Shown here: positions 43,680-52,767 of the stretch, piece by piece
Numbering within the stretch: the first letter of the stretch is position 1
How the letters are laid out: the number at the start of each line of letters is the position of its first letter
Assembly (NCBI RefSeq): GCF_025141935.1
Contig: NZ_CP081120.1
Coordinates: 3,065,001-3,129,000, forward strand
DNA: 64,000 nucleotides
Direction of reading: 5' to 3'
Origin: Sulfitobacter sp. S190
GTDB taxonomy: Bacteria; Pseudomonadota; Alphaproteobacteria; Rhodobacterales; Rhodobacteraceae
Notes under the pieces: model-generated
Databases searched by the model: none
What the model was told of the DNA's origin: nothing
Seen by the model: only the letters and a program-made list of their open reading frames with translations
Position numbers and translations under genes: made by a program

Positions 43680-44678
43680 TCAGTTCAGCGCTTTGTCAGT
43701 GATGGCATGTGTCCAAGCGCCTTCGGGCTGCGCAGAGATGACCGGATCAGACCCACCGGCAAGAAGCGTGTCGACCGTACGCTGGAAATCAGCCTCGACC
43801 AGCGCCCCGTCGGACCCGGCCGTCAACTTGGCGATCTCGTTCATCATACGCACCTGTGCTTCTTCCGACTGGGCACCTGTTTCATCATTGTCGAGGACGA
43901 TGCTCGCCGCTTCTTCGACGTTTTCTTCCGCATATTTCCAGCCCTTCATCGAAGCGCGTACAAAGCGGACCATCTTATCCTCGAACACAGGGTCGGAGAG
44001 GTTATCCTCAAGCACGTAGATGCCATCTTCGAGCGTGGCCACGCCTTGTTCTTCATACTTGAAGGTGATCAGTTCGTCAGGGTTAACGCCTGCATCCAAG
44101 ACCTGACCGTATTCATTGTAGGTCATCGTCGAAATGCAATCTGCCTCACGCTGCAGCAACGGATCGACGTTGAAACCCTGCTTGAGCACAGTCACGCCAT
44201 CTTCGCCACCGTCGGTCGAAATGCCCTCTTGGCTCATCCACGACAGGAAGGGATATTCGTTGCCAAAGAACCAGACACCGATGGTTTTGCCTTTAAAATC
44301 CTGCGGGCCGGTGATGCCGGTGTCTTTCCAGCAGGTCAGCATCAGACCGGATGTCTTGAACGGTTGCGCGATGTTGACGACCGGCAGACCTTTCTCACGC
44401 GCGGCAAGCGCCGAAGGCATCCAGTTCAGCATTGCATCGGCGCCCCCGCCTGCCAGAACCTGCGGCGGCGCGATATCGGGACCACCCGCCAGAATGGTCA
44501 CATCAAGACCCTCTTCCTCGTAGAAGCCTTTGTCGAGCGCCACGTAGTAGCCCGCAAACTGCGCCTGTGTGACCCACTGAAGCTGCAGGGTAACGGTGTT
44601 CGCATGCCCGTCCGCAAAGGCAGGCGCACCGGTCATTCCAGCGGCGCAGGCTGCTGCCATCATCATCTTTTTCATCAT
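43680..44678 (-). CDS. ABC transporter substrate-binding protein, NMT1/THI5-like (pyrimidine-type)
   Basis: A 332-residue periplasmic binding protein of the NMT1/THI5-like family, whose members bind thiamine precursors, hydroxymethylpyrimidine or related ring compounds. The signal peptide is about residues 1-22 (ending AFA-DG). The mature start VTLQLQWVTQAQFAGYYVAL and the block GFYEEEGLDVTIL are typical. It is the last gene of an operon that also encodes dihydropyrimidinase and an M20 amidohydrolase, so uracil, thymine or a dihydropyrimidine is the likely ligand. A small TCCCG/CGGGA stem lies upstream at 44712-44727. Confidence 0.88.
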   Translation of the reverse strand: MMKKMMMAAACAAGMTGAPAFADGHANTVTLQLQWVTQAQFAGYYVALDKGFYEEEGLDVTILAGGPDIAPPQVLAGGGADAMLNWMPSALAAREKGLPVVNIAQPFKTSGLMLTCWKDTGITGPQDFKGKTIGVWFFGNEYPFLSWMSQEGISTDGGEDGVTVLKQGFNVDPLLQREADCISTMTYNEYGQVLDAGVNPDELITFKYEEQGVATLEDGIYVLEDNLSDPVFEDKMVRFVRASMKGWKYAEENVEEAASIVLDNDETGAQSEEAQVRMMNEIAKLTAGSDGALVEADFQRTVDTLLAGGSDPVISAQPEGAWTHAITDKALN

Positions 44679-44733
44679 CGTTCGACCTCCAAGTCGGTTT
44701 TGGTTTAAATGTCCCGATTTTACGGGATCGTGG

Positions 44734-45576
44734 TTATCGTTGTGACGGATGCCAAAAGGTGATCCGTTTTTCGATCAATGTCATGAGCCCATAAAACGCG
44801 CTTCCCGCGACGGCTGCCACAAAAATTTCTGCCCATACGAGGTCAAGCGCAAGCTGTCCGAAGCTGGTGGAGATCCGAAATCCCATACCCACTGTCGGAG
44901 AGCCGAAAAATTCGGCAACGATCGCACCAATCAGCGCAAGCGTGGTCCCGATCTTGAGCCCGTTGAAGATGAACGGCATGGCGGCGGGCAGACGAAGTTT
45001 GAACAAACTGCCCCAATATCCCGCCCCGTAGGTCCGCATCAGATCCCGCTGCATGCCCGTTGTGTCTTTCAGTCCGGCCACCGTGTTCACGAGGATCGGG
45101 AAAAATACCATGACAGCCACCACCGCAGCTTTAGATTCCCAGTCGCTGCCCAGCCATTTCACAAAGATCGGTGCCGTGCCAACAATCGGAAGGGCCGCCA
45201 TAAAGCTGCCCACAGGCAGTATGCCACGTGTCAGAAAATCAGACCTGTCGGCGATCACGGCGACCCCGAAGGCCGCAAAAGCACCGATGACATACCCACT
45301 CAACGCGCCCTTCAGGATCGTCTGCCGGAAATCGGCCCAAAGGATGGGCCCCGCAGTGGCAAGCCGTTCTATGACCGACGAGGGTGCGGGCAAGATGACA
45401 GGGTTGATCTCCAGCGCCCGCACGAGCAATTCCCACACCACCAGAACCGTCAACCCGAAGATCGCAGGGATCAGTATCTTAATCGCGGTGTTGTCACTTG
45501 CCGCACCATTGGCCAGCCTGACATTGACCCACCAGCCCAGCGCCCAGACGATAAATGCTGCAATTACCATCATCAT
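44734..45576 (-). CDS. ABC transporter permease (NitT/TauT/SsuC type), second
   Basis: A 280-residue inner-membrane permease of the NitT/TauT type with about six helices. The EAA-type loop reads MRTYGAGYWGSLFKLRLPAAMP. Its first four bases overlap the end of the preceding permease gene, indicating translational coupling; one of the three adjacent N-terminal ATG codons is used. It works with the ATPase and binding protein of the same operon. Confidence 0.9.
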   Translation of the reverse strand: MMMVIAAFIVWALGWWVNVRLANGAASDNTAIKILIPAIFGLTVLVVWELLVRALEINPVILPAPSSVIERLATAGPILWADFRQTILKGALSGYVIGAFAAFGVAVIADRSDFLTRGILPVGSFMAALPIVGTAPIFVKWLGSDWESKAAVVAVMVFFPILVNTVAGLKDTTGMQRDLMRTYGAGYWGSLFKLRLPAAMPFIFNGLKIGTTLALIGAIVAEFFGSPTVGMGFRISTSFGQLALDLVWAEIFVAAVAGSAFYGLMTLIEKRITFWHPSQR

Positions 45577-46493
45577 GCCGCCTGCATCCCCATCCGCCTG
45601 AGGGTGAAACGTTCAATCAGACCGAAAAGCGCGACCAGCCCGGCTGCGGTGAGCGCTGCTGCAAACAAGGCCGCCCAGCTTACCAGCGGCTGCCCGTATT
45701 GATCCCCTACCAGCATTCGGGCACCAAAACCGGCGCGTGCGCCCGTGGGCAATTCCGCGACAATGGTGCCGACCAAAGACGCCGATATGCCGATTTTCAG
45801 CGATGCAAACAGATAGGGCGTCGAGGCGGGCAACCGAAGGGACCAGAACCCCTGCGATTTTGACGCGTTGTAGGTCCGCAAAAGATCAAGCTGCATTGCA
45901 TCAGGACTGCGCAAGCCTTTGACCATCCCGACAACGACCGGAAAAAAGGACAGATACGCGGCAATGATTGATTTTGGAAACAACCCCTGCACTCCCATGG
46001 AGCCCAGCACCACAATGATCATCGGTGCCAGCGCAAGGATTGGAATGGTCTGGCTCACAATGGCCCAGGGCATGACAGACCGATCCATGACGCGGCTGTA
46101 GACGATGCCGACCGCGAGAAGAACGCCCATCCCCGTACCGATCGCAAACCCCAACAACGTCGGCGCCAGTGTTACCCATCCATGATAGACTAACGATCGT
46201 TTAGAAGTGATGCGCTTGTCGATGATGGTGTCGTACATCTCGACGGCAACCTGTTGAGGGCTGGGCAGTCTTGGTCGCTTGAAGCTGTAAGTCGCCGGTA
46301 TCAGGTCCGGATTGGCAAAGCTCAGGGCGATGCCACTCAATTCCTGTCTTTCCGCCGGGGTTGACGGTGTGACCTCCACGCCGTCACGCTGCGCCTGATC
46401 CGCCACAAGGTGCATGTTCATCGGGATCACGGCGAGCAACCAGAAACCGATGATACCGGCAACTATTGTCAGAACAGGAACGAGCGACCGCAT
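45573..46493 (-). CDS. ABC transporter permease (NitT/TauT/SsuC type), first
   Basis: A 306-residue permease. It has an N-terminal membrane anchor, a periplasmic stretch of about 80 residues, then a core with the coupling loop LRTYNASKSQGFWSLRLPASTP. The long periplasmic insertion distinguishes it from its partner. It overlaps the next gene by 4 bp and lies 30 bp after the ATPase gene. Part of the pyrimidine-linked importer. Confidence 0.9.
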   Translation of the reverse strand: MRSLVPVLTIVAGIIGFWLLAVIPMNMHLVADQAQRDGVEVTPSTPAERQELSGIALSFANPDLIPATYSFKRPRLPSPQQVAVEMYDTIIDKRITSKRSLVYHGWVTLAPTLLGFAIGTGMGVLLAVGIVYSRVMDRSVMPWAIVSQTIPILALAPMIIVVLGSMGVQGLFPKSIIAAYLSFFPVVVGMVKGLRSPDAMQLDLLRTYNASKSQGFWSLRLPASTPYLFASLKIGISASLVGTIVAELPTGARAGFGARMLVGDQYGQPLVSWAALFAAALTAAGLVALFGLIERFTLRRMGMQAA

Positions 46494-46523
46494 CAGCTGC
46501 TAACCCTCATAGTGCGCATGGCA

Positions 46524-47309
46524 TCAGTCATCTGAATGCCCCGCTCGCAGCCCTTCACGCACGCGGTGGGCAATCTCCAGAAACTCCGGTGTGTCACGGA
46601 TATCGAGCGGGCGTTCGCGGGGCAACGGGCTTTCAATGACATCGGTAATGCGGCCCGGTCGCGGGGACATCACAACGATACGGGTACTCAGATAAACAGC
46701 CTCCGGGATGGAGTGGGTGACAAAGGCGATGGTCTTGCCAGTGCGGTCCCACAGCTTCAGCAACTGCTCGTTCAGATGGTCGCGTACAATTTCGTCGAGA
46801 GCCCCGAATGGCTCGTCCATCAGAAGAATATCCGCATTGAACGACAGCGCCCGCGCAATGCTCGCACGTTGCTGCATTCCCCCGGACAACTGCCAGGGAA
46901 ACTTCTTTTCAAACCCTGCAAGCTCGACCAGTTCCAGGACACGCGCAACACGCTCGGCATGTTCGGATTTGGGCACACCCATTATTTCGAGCGGGAGCCG
47001 GATATTGCCTCCGATCGTGCGCCACGGATAAAGGCCTGCCGCCTGAAAAACATAGCCATACGCCCGCGCCTGACGCGCTTCTGCAGCGCTTACACCATTG
47101 ACGGTGATCTCTCCGCCGGTCGGGGTCTCGAGATCGGCCATGCACCGCAGAAACGTCGTCTTTCCACAGCCTGATGGCCCGATGAAGCTGACGAAATCAC
47201 CCTTGCCGATCTCCAGATTCACACCTTTGAGCGCGTGCACCGGGCCGTCATTCGTCCGGAACGTCAAATCCAGATCGCGCGCGCTGATCACGCTATCGCT
47301 GTTGCTCAC
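46524..47309 (-). CDS. ABC transporter ATPase (NitT/TauT type)
   Basis: A 261-residue ATPase. Walker A is GPSGCGKTT (from residue 44), the signature is LSGGMQQRASIARAL, Walker B is LLMDEPFGALD and the switch histidine is in FVTHSIPEAVYL. I take GTG 47309 as start because AAGGAAGC lies six bases before it; an in-frame ATG eight codons upstream would bury that site. It follows dihydropyrimidinase by 37 bp in the same operon, which ties the importer to pyrimidine catabolism. Confidence 0.92.
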   Translation of the reverse strand: MSNSDSVISARDLDLTFRTNDGPVHALKGVNLEIGKGDFVSFIGPSGCGKTTFLRCMADLETPTGGEITVNGVSAAEARQARAYGYVFQAAGLYPWRTIGGNIRLPLEIMGVPKSEHAERVARVLELVELAGFEKKFPWQLSGGMQQRASIARALSFNADILLMDEPFGALDEIVRDHLNEQLLKLWDRTGKTIAFVTHSIPEAVYLSTRIVVMSPRPGRITDVIESPLPRERPLDIRDTPEFLEIAHRVREGLRAGHSDD

Positions 47310-47346
47310 GTATTGCTTCCTTGCACTTGGCACCGGGTCCCTTCGC

Positions 47347-48807
47347 TCAGATCCCGGCCGGAATGTTCAGCGGGTCGCGCTTGATCATCTTGGGCGCGCT
47401 CAGCTCCTTCCACTTGCTCAACGCAACGTTGGCAGACGGGAACGCTGGCCGCGGGATGAATTTGCCCCGGCCGGGGGACGGTTGGCTGTTTTGCCCCCAG
47501 GCCCAGATGACCTCGCCACGGCTCAGCGTGAACCGGCTTTGGGCTTTCACCTCGAACCCTTCAAAAACATTGTAATCCAGAACCGAATGGTGGTTCGAGG
47601 CCGATATTGTCTTTGTGATCTTGGGGTCCCACACCACGATATCGGCGTCCGCCCCTTCGACAATCGCCCCTTTGCGCGGGTAGATATTGAGAATTTTCGC
47701 CACATTTGTCGACGTCGCCGCCACGAATTCGTTGGGCGTAAGGCGACCCGTTTCAACGCCCTCCGTCCAGAGAACCGACAAACGCTCCTCGAGCCCGTTT
47801 GACCCGTTGGGAATGATGCGGAAATCATCGCGTCCGGCGCGTTTCTGTTCGGTGCTGAAAGCGGCGTGATCAGTCGCGACAACCTGCAGGCTTCCGGCCT
47901 GCAATCCCGCCCAAAGACTGTCTTGATGATCCTTGCTGCGGAAAGGTGGCGACATGACCCGGCGTGCCGCGTGATCCCAATCCTTGTTGAAGTACTCACT
48001 CTCGTCGAGCGTCAGGAACTGGATCAACGGCTCTCCATAGACCCGCATCCCTTTCTGGCGCGCACGGCGGATCGCCTCGTGGGTCTGCTCACAACTCACA
48101 TGCACGATATACAGCGGCACGCCCGCGGTATCGGCAATTGTAATGGCGCGGTTTGCCGCTTCTCCCTCAAGTTCGGGCGGACGGGAGTATGCGTGCCCTT
48201 CGGGGCCGGAGATCCCCTGATCAAAGTACTTTTGCTGTAGCTCGGCAACCAGATCGCCGTTCTCGGCATGTACCATCGGCAACGCACCCAATTCGGCACA
48301 CCGTTTGAAAGAGGCAAACATTTCGTCATCCTCGATCATCAACGCACCCTTGTAAGCCATGAAGTGCTTGAAGGAGTTGACGCCCATGTCCACGGCGTCC
48401 TTCATTTCATTGAATACACCCTCGTTCCAGCCGGTGATCGCCATGTGGTAACCCACATCCGAGCAGATTTGCGGCGCGCTTTTGCGATGCCACTCGTTGA
48501 TCGCGTTCTTGATCGACCCATCCGCGCCCGGCAGACAGAAATCGACAATCATGGTGGTTCCGCCACAGGCGGCAGCCCATGTGCCGCTCTCGAATGTTTC
48601 GGCCGCTGTTGTCCCCATGAAAGGCATCTCGAGATGGGTATGCGGATCAATCCCGCCGGGAATCACATAGGCTCCTTCCGCATCGATGTAGTCGTCGCCT
48701 CTCAGATCTTCGCCAATGCGAACGATCTTCTCTCCCTCGATCAGCACATCCGCCTTCCACGTGCGGTCCGCAGTGCAAACCGTTCCGCCTTTGATAACCT
48801 TACTCAT
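47347..48807 (-). CDS. hydA: Dihydropyrimidinase
   Basis: A 486-residue cyclic amidohydrolase that opens dihydrouracil or dihydrothymine to N-carbamoyl-beta-amino acids. Metal ligands are visible: His56 and His58 in PHTHLEM, the carbamylated lysine Lys153 in FMAYKG, His in VHAENG and HVSCEQTH, and Asp in DHAAFS. Length and motifs fit dihydropyrimidinase rather than allantoinase. The start ATG 48807 follows GGAGGG. It comes after the M20 amidohydrolase and before the importer genes, and is step two of the reductive pathway completed by preTA nearby. Confidence 0.94.
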   Translation of the reverse strand: MSKVIKGGTVCTADRTWKADVLIEGEKIVRIGEDLRGDDYIDAEGAYVIPGGIDPHTHLEMPFMGTTAAETFESGTWAAACGGTTMIVDFCLPGADGSIKNAINEWHRKSAPQICSDVGYHMAITGWNEGVFNEMKDAVDMGVNSFKHFMAYKGALMIEDDEMFASFKRCAELGALPMVHAENGDLVAELQQKYFDQGISGPEGHAYSRPPELEGEAANRAITIADTAGVPLYIVHVSCEQTHEAIRRARQKGMRVYGEPLIQFLTLDESEYFNKDWDHAARRVMSPPFRSKDHQDSLWAGLQAGSLQVVATDHAAFSTEQKRAGRDDFRIIPNGSNGLEERLSVLWTEGVETGRLTPNEFVAATSTNVAKILNIYPRKGAIVEGADADIVVWDPKITKTISASNHHSVLDYNVFEGFEVKAQSRFTLSRGEVIWAWGQNSQPSPGRGKFIPRPAFPSANVALSKWKELSAPKMIKRDPLNIPAGI

Positions 48808-48872
48808 CTCATCCCTCCGCGTTGCGGCTTTGATGAAGCCTGCATCTCATTTGGCCCTAAATACTCCGGGGT

Positions 48873-48888
48873 CCGGGGCTGGCCCCGG
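48873..48888 (-). other. Short GC-rich intercistronic hairpin
   Basis: CCGGGGC and GCCCCGG form a perfect 7-bp stem with a 2-base loop, in the gap between the M20 amidohydrolase and hydA. There is no T run, so it is more likely a processing or stabilising stem than a terminator. Confidence 0.45.
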
Positions 48889-48906
48889 TCCGACCCGGCA
48901 CTCAAA

Positions 48907-50157
48907 TCAACCCACGACCTGCGCCGTCTCCACCACAGCATGCATCAACACGTCAGCACCCGCCATGGCCCATTCCTTGGTGATCTCTTCTGCCTCATTA
49001 TGGCTCAGCCCGTCCACGCACGGACACATCACCATCGCCGTGGGGGCCACACGGTTGATCCAGCAGGCATCGTGCCCGGCGCCGGAAATCAGGTTCATAT
49101 GTGAATACCCCAACCGCTCGGCCGCGGCGCGTACCGCTGTCACACATCCTTCGTCGAATGCCACGGGGTCGAACCCGCCCACCTTCTCGAACGCAATGTC
49201 GAGGCCCATATCGTCGGCGATTTTCTGACCCTCGACACGCAATCGGGCTTCCATGTCCTCGATCACGCTCAGTTCGGGCGACCGGAAATCAACGGTGAAT
49301 ACCACCTTGCCAGGAATCACATTACGTGAATTCGGGTAGACATCGATATGCCCCGCGGCCCCGACCGCATGAGGTTTATGAGACCACGCGATTTCGTCCA
49401 CTTTTTCCAGTATCCGCGCCATGCCAAGCCCGGCATTCCGGCGCATCGGCATGGGTGTCGACCCCGTATGCGCATCCTTGCCGGTTACCGTCACTTGCGT
49501 CCAGGACAGCCCCTGACCGTGGGTCACCACACCAATATCCTTGCCCTCGGCCTCCAGGATCGGGCCCTGTTCGATGTGCAACTCGAAAAAAGCGTGCATT
49601 TTGCGGGCACCGACTTCTTCTTCCCCACGCCAGCCTATGCGCGAAAGCTCGTCGCCGAAAGTTTTGCCTGCCGCGTCTTCTCGCGCATAGGCCCAGTCCT
49701 GGCTGTGGACACCCGCAAAAACCCCGGATGAAAGCATCGCCGGCGCATACCGCGTACCTTCTTCATTGGTGAAATTCGTCACGACGACGGGGTGTTTGGT
49801 CTTGATGCCCAAATCATTCATTGTGCGCAGAATTTCCAGCCCCCCCAAAACGCCCAGCACGCCGTCGTATTTACCGCCCGTGGGCTGGGTATCGAGATGT
49901 GATCCGACATAAACCGGCAATGCGTCCGGGTCCGTTCCCTCGCGACGGGCAAACATGTTGCCCATCTGGTCGAGACCCATTGTGCATCCGGCCTCTTCGC
50001 ACCACCGCTGGAAAAGGGCGCGTCCTTCCGCATCTTCATCGGTCAGGGTTTGACGATTGTTTCCGCCCGCAACGCCCGGCCCGATCTTGGCCATCTCCAT
50101 CAAGCTGTCCCACAGTCTGTCGGGGTTGATCTTGAGGTTCTGTCCCGGTGCTGGCAT
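48907..50157 (-). CDS. M20 family amidohydrolase, probable beta-ureidopropionase (N-carbamoyl-beta-alanine amidohydrolase)
   Basis: A 416-residue zinc amidohydrolase of the M20/allantoate-amidohydrolase group. Metal ligands include His87 in GSHLDTQ, Asp98 in GGKYDG, Glu132-133 in TNEEGTR and the HIEQGP histidine; GAGHDA is near the end. Relatives split N-carbamoyl amino acids or allantoate. Here, directly before dihydropyrimidinase and under a RutR-like operator, the likely job is turning N-carbamoyl-beta-alanine into beta-alanine, CO2 and ammonia. The ATG at 50157 (GGGAGCC site) is preferred to an in-frame upstream start. Names in use include hyuC and amaB. Confidence 0.9.
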   Translation of the reverse strand: MPAPGQNLKINPDRLWDSLMEMAKIGPGVAGGNNRQTLTDEDAEGRALFQRWCEEAGCTMGLDQMGNMFARREGTDPDALPVYVGSHLDTQPTGGKYDGVLGVLGGLEILRTMNDLGIKTKHPVVVTNFTNEEGTRYAPAMLSSGVFAGVHSQDWAYAREDAAGKTFGDELSRIGWRGEEEVGARKMHAFFELHIEQGPILEAEGKDIGVVTHGQGLSWTQVTVTGKDAHTGSTPMPMRRNAGLGMARILEKVDEIAWSHKPHAVGAAGHIDVYPNSRNVIPGKVVFTVDFRSPELSVIEDMEARLRVEGQKIADDMGLDIAFEKVGGFDPVAFDEGCVTAVRAAAERLGYSHMNLISGAGHDACWINRVAPTAMVMCPCVDGLSHNEAEEITKEWAMAGADVLMHAVVETAQVVG

Positions 50158-50203
50158 CCGCTGGCTCCCTATCTCCGCGCAGGCCCGCGTGCGGACCAAT
50201 ATT

Positions 50204-50219
50204 TTTACCGTTTGGTAAA
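50204..50219. promoter_or_regulatory. RutR-like operator between the amidohydrolase and rutR
   Basis: TTTACC-GTTT-GGTAAA is a perfect 6+4+6 palindrome. It matches the E. coli RutR consensus TTGACCA-N2-TGGTCAA at most positions. It sits in the divergent promoter of the M20 amidohydrolase and the TetR gene. A second copy is at 54934-54949. Confidence 0.7.
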
Positions 50220-50327
50220 TTCACGATTGCGGCTCGTTTGGTTTCTGTCAAGAACTGCTTTAAAAAGATATGCGCCGCCATGGGCACCCTGCCTTATTTG
50301 CGGGCATCTTCGCCAAAGGAAATTGAC

Positions 50328-50954
50328 GTGGCCGACCAGAAACCCCGCAAGCCCAGCCGCATTCAGATGCGCAATCGCCGCTTGATCCTCGATGCCGCAC
50401 TCGATGTCTTTTCCAAAGACGGGTTCGGCGGCGCGACGCTGGATGCGATTGCAAAGGGTGCGGGCTTGTCAAAACCCAATGTCCTTTACTACTTCGAAGG
50501 CAAATCGGAGATATACGTCACCCTGCTCAGCCAGCTTATGGAGACGTGGCTCGATCCGCTGATCGAATTGAATAAACGCGGCGATCCGGTCGAAGAGTTG
50601 CTGGATTACGTGCAGCGCAAGCTCGATATGTCCCGTGATATGCCGTCAGAAAGCAAGCTGTTTGCGGGTGAAATCATTCAGGGTGCCCCCCACATGGGGC
50701 CGCATCTGCGCGGTGAACTCAAACCGTTGTTCGATGAGAAATGCGCCGTTATCCTTACGTGGATCAAGGAGGGGCGTCTCGCGCCCGTAGATCCTGCGCA
50801 TCTGATCTTTTCGATATGGTCGACCACCCAGCATTACGCCGACTTCGAAGCACAGATCGGGACGTTGCTTACGCCCGACAGCGCCATGCACGATGCCGCT
50901 GCTGCGCATCTCGAGCAGATGTTCCGCCAACTCCTGACGCCTACAAAGAGTTAA
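50328..50954 (+). CDS. rutR: RutR-like TetR family pyrimidine regulator
   Basis: A 208-residue TetR-family repressor closely resembling E. coli RutR, which senses uracil and thymine. The HTH is TLDAIAKGAGLSKPNVLYYF. The ligand domain keeps RutR-type blocks KLDMSRDMPSESKLFAGEI and IWSTTQHYADF. Start: GTG 50328 after AAAGGAAATT, because the longer frame upstream has no such site and covers the operator. It lies between the two pyrimidine-degradation operons, and palindromes fitting its consensus precede both. Confidence 0.9.
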   Translation: MADQKPRKPSRIQMRNRRLILDAALDVFSKDGFGGATLDAIAKGAGLSKPNVLYYFEGKSEIYVTLLSQLMETWLDPLIELNKRGDPVEELLDYVQRKLDMSRDMPSESKLFAGEIIQGAPHMGPHLRGELKPLFDEKCAVILTWIKEGRLAPVDPAHLIFSIWSTTQHYADFEAQIGTLLTPDSAMHDAAAAHLEQMFRQLLTPTKS

Positions 50955-51056
50955 CCAAGTCAGCAGTTGGTAGCACCTCTTAACCGGTCATTAGGACTCT
51001 GGCGATTAAGGTGATGTTCGGGTGGCGGGCTTTCTTTGGAAAGAGAAGGTGCGCAG

Positions 51057-51428
51057 ATGCAAATGATACAGACCTCCACAACCTCACCGGCAATCGCCGT
51101 GCAGGCGCAGACGGCGACCATCAGGCAAACCGAACTTCCCCTTACAAAAAGCGTGCCCGCCTTGAACAACGCATCCGCGTCGCGGTCTGGCTACGGCACG
51201 AACGGCGGTGATGACAGCATGTCGCAGAAAGCCGCGGCAATCCGTTCGCGCATCGCCGATACGCTCGGGCAACCCAGTCTCGCCACGCCTGCATCGATCA
51301 TCGGTGCCAAGGTGCACGAATCTGCCACGCCATCGCAGACCGAACTCAAACGCTTCGACCGCGATGTACCACCGGATCCGCTGCCTACGGCACCTATCCT
51401 GAAACACTTCGCCGAAATAAACCGCTAA
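51057..51428 (+). CDS. Hypothetical protein
   Basis: A possible 123-residue protein from ATG 51057, with AGAGAAGG upstream. It is Ser/Thr/Pro/Ala-rich and probably disordered at the N-terminus, with one likely helix (SMSQKAAAIRSRIADTLG) and an ending rich in proline (PPDPLPTAPILKHFAE). No family is recognised. It sits between rutR and the convergent preA, 4 bp from the preA stop. The good ribosome-binding site is the main support. Confidence 0.55.
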   Translation: MQMIQTSTTSPAIAVQAQTATIRQTELPLTKSVPALNNASASRSGYGTNGGDDSMSQKAAAIRSRIADTLGQPSLATPASIIGAKVHESATPSQTELKRFDRDVPPDPLPTAPILKHFAEINR

Positions 51429-51432
51429 CGGC

Positions 51433-52737
51433 CTACTCCGCCGCTGTGGCCGAAGGGTTGTTCGGATGCGTTGTCCAGTCGCCAAACTCGGCCGGGACCA
51501 CATTGCCGGTGCGGGCATCGACCTGTCCCGGTTGGACCCTCACCATGGTGATGCAATTGTCGACCGGACAGACCTCAACGCAAAGATTGCAGGCGACGCA
51601 TTCATCGTCCTTAACGGTAAATGTGCGGTCTTCGGACATGGCAATCGCCTGATGTGACGTGTCTTCGCACGCAGCGTAACACCGACCACATTTAATGCAG
51701 TCGTCTTGGCTGATCGCGGCCTTCGTGACGTAATTCAGATTGAGATACTGCCAGTCGGTCACATTGGGCACGGCCATTCCGATGAAATCCGACGTGGAGG
51801 TGTACCCTTTGTCGTCCATCCATTCGCTGAGGCCGCTGATCATTTCCTGTACGACTTTGAAGCCGTACGTCATCGCGGCAGTGCAGACTTGGACGTTGCC
51901 ACACCCGAGTGCCATGAACTCTGCGGCATCGCGCCATGTGGTGACGCCACCGATGCCTGAAATCGGCAATCCGTGCGTTTCGGGCGCGCGGGCAATCTCG
52001 GCCACCATATTCATCGCGATCGGTTTGACCGCCGGGCCGCAGTACCCGCCGTGGGTCCCCTTGCCGTCAATCGTCGGCTCCGGCGCCATATTGTCCAGAT
52101 CCACGGATATGATGGAATTGATGGTATTGATCAGGCTGACCGCATCAGCACCCCCACGCTTGGCCGCCTCAGCCGGTTTGCGAATATCGGTGATGTTGGG
52201 GGTAAGTTTCACAATCACCGGCTTGGAGTAGTATTTTTTGCACCAGCGGGTCACCATCTCGATGTATTCCGGCACCTGACCCACAGCCGATCCCATTCCG
52301 CGCTCGGCCATGCCGTGCGGGCACCCGAAATTCAGCTCGATCCCGTCCGCTCCGGTGGCTTCGACCTTCGGCAGAATATCTTTCCACGCCTCCTCTTCAC
52401 ACGGCACCATGATCGACACAATCATCGCACGGTCAGGGTAATCCGCCTTGACCCTTTTGATTTCGTCAAGATTGGTCTGCAGGTCCCGGTCGGTAATCAA
52501 TTCAATGTTGTTGAGCCCCAGAACCCGCCTGTCCGCACCGTGAATGACGCCGTATCGCGGCCCGTTGACGTTCACCACCGGAGGTCCCTCCGAACCCAGC
52601 GTTTTCCAGACGACACCGCCCCACCCCGCCTCAAACGCGCGGCGGACGTTATATTCCTTGTCCGTTGGCGGCGCCGAGGCCAGCCAGAACGGGTTTGGTG
52701 CAGAAATGCCCAAGAATTCGGTTGTCAGATCAGCCAT
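51433..52737 (-). CDS. preA: NAD-dependent dihydropyrimidine dehydrogenase subunit PreA
   Basis: A 434-residue subunit that reduces uracil and thymine to dihydropyrimidines with electrons from PreT. The flavin barrel covers about 1-320, with the catalytic-loop region ELNFGCPHGMAERGMG. Two 4Fe-4S clusters are marked by CIKCGRCYAAC and CVACNLCVEVCP (about 340-392), the domain arrangement of bacterial PreA. Start ATG 52737 after GGGAGAG. Last gene of preT-mutM-preA, 30 bp after mutM. Confidence 0.96.
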   Translation of the reverse strand: MADLTTEFLGISAPNPFWLASAPPTDKEYNVRRAFEAGWGGVVWKTLGSEGPPVVNVNGPRYGVIHGADRRVLGLNNIELITDRDLQTNLDEIKRVKADYPDRAMIVSIMVPCEEEAWKDILPKVEATGADGIELNFGCPHGMAERGMGSAVGQVPEYIEMVTRWCKKYYSKPVIVKLTPNITDIRKPAEAAKRGGADAVSLINTINSIISVDLDNMAPEPTIDGKGTHGGYCGPAVKPIAMNMVAEIARAPETHGLPISGIGGVTTWRDAAEFMALGCGNVQVCTAAMTYGFKVVQEMISGLSEWMDDKGYTSTSDFIGMAVPNVTDWQYLNLNYVTKAAISQDDCIKCGRCYAACEDTSHQAIAMSEDRTFTVKDDECVACNLCVEVCPVDNCITMVRVQPGQVDARTGNVVPAEFGDWTTHPNNPSATAAE

Positions 52738-52767
52738 GTCAGCTCTCCCTAATCGGTGGTGGCCGCC

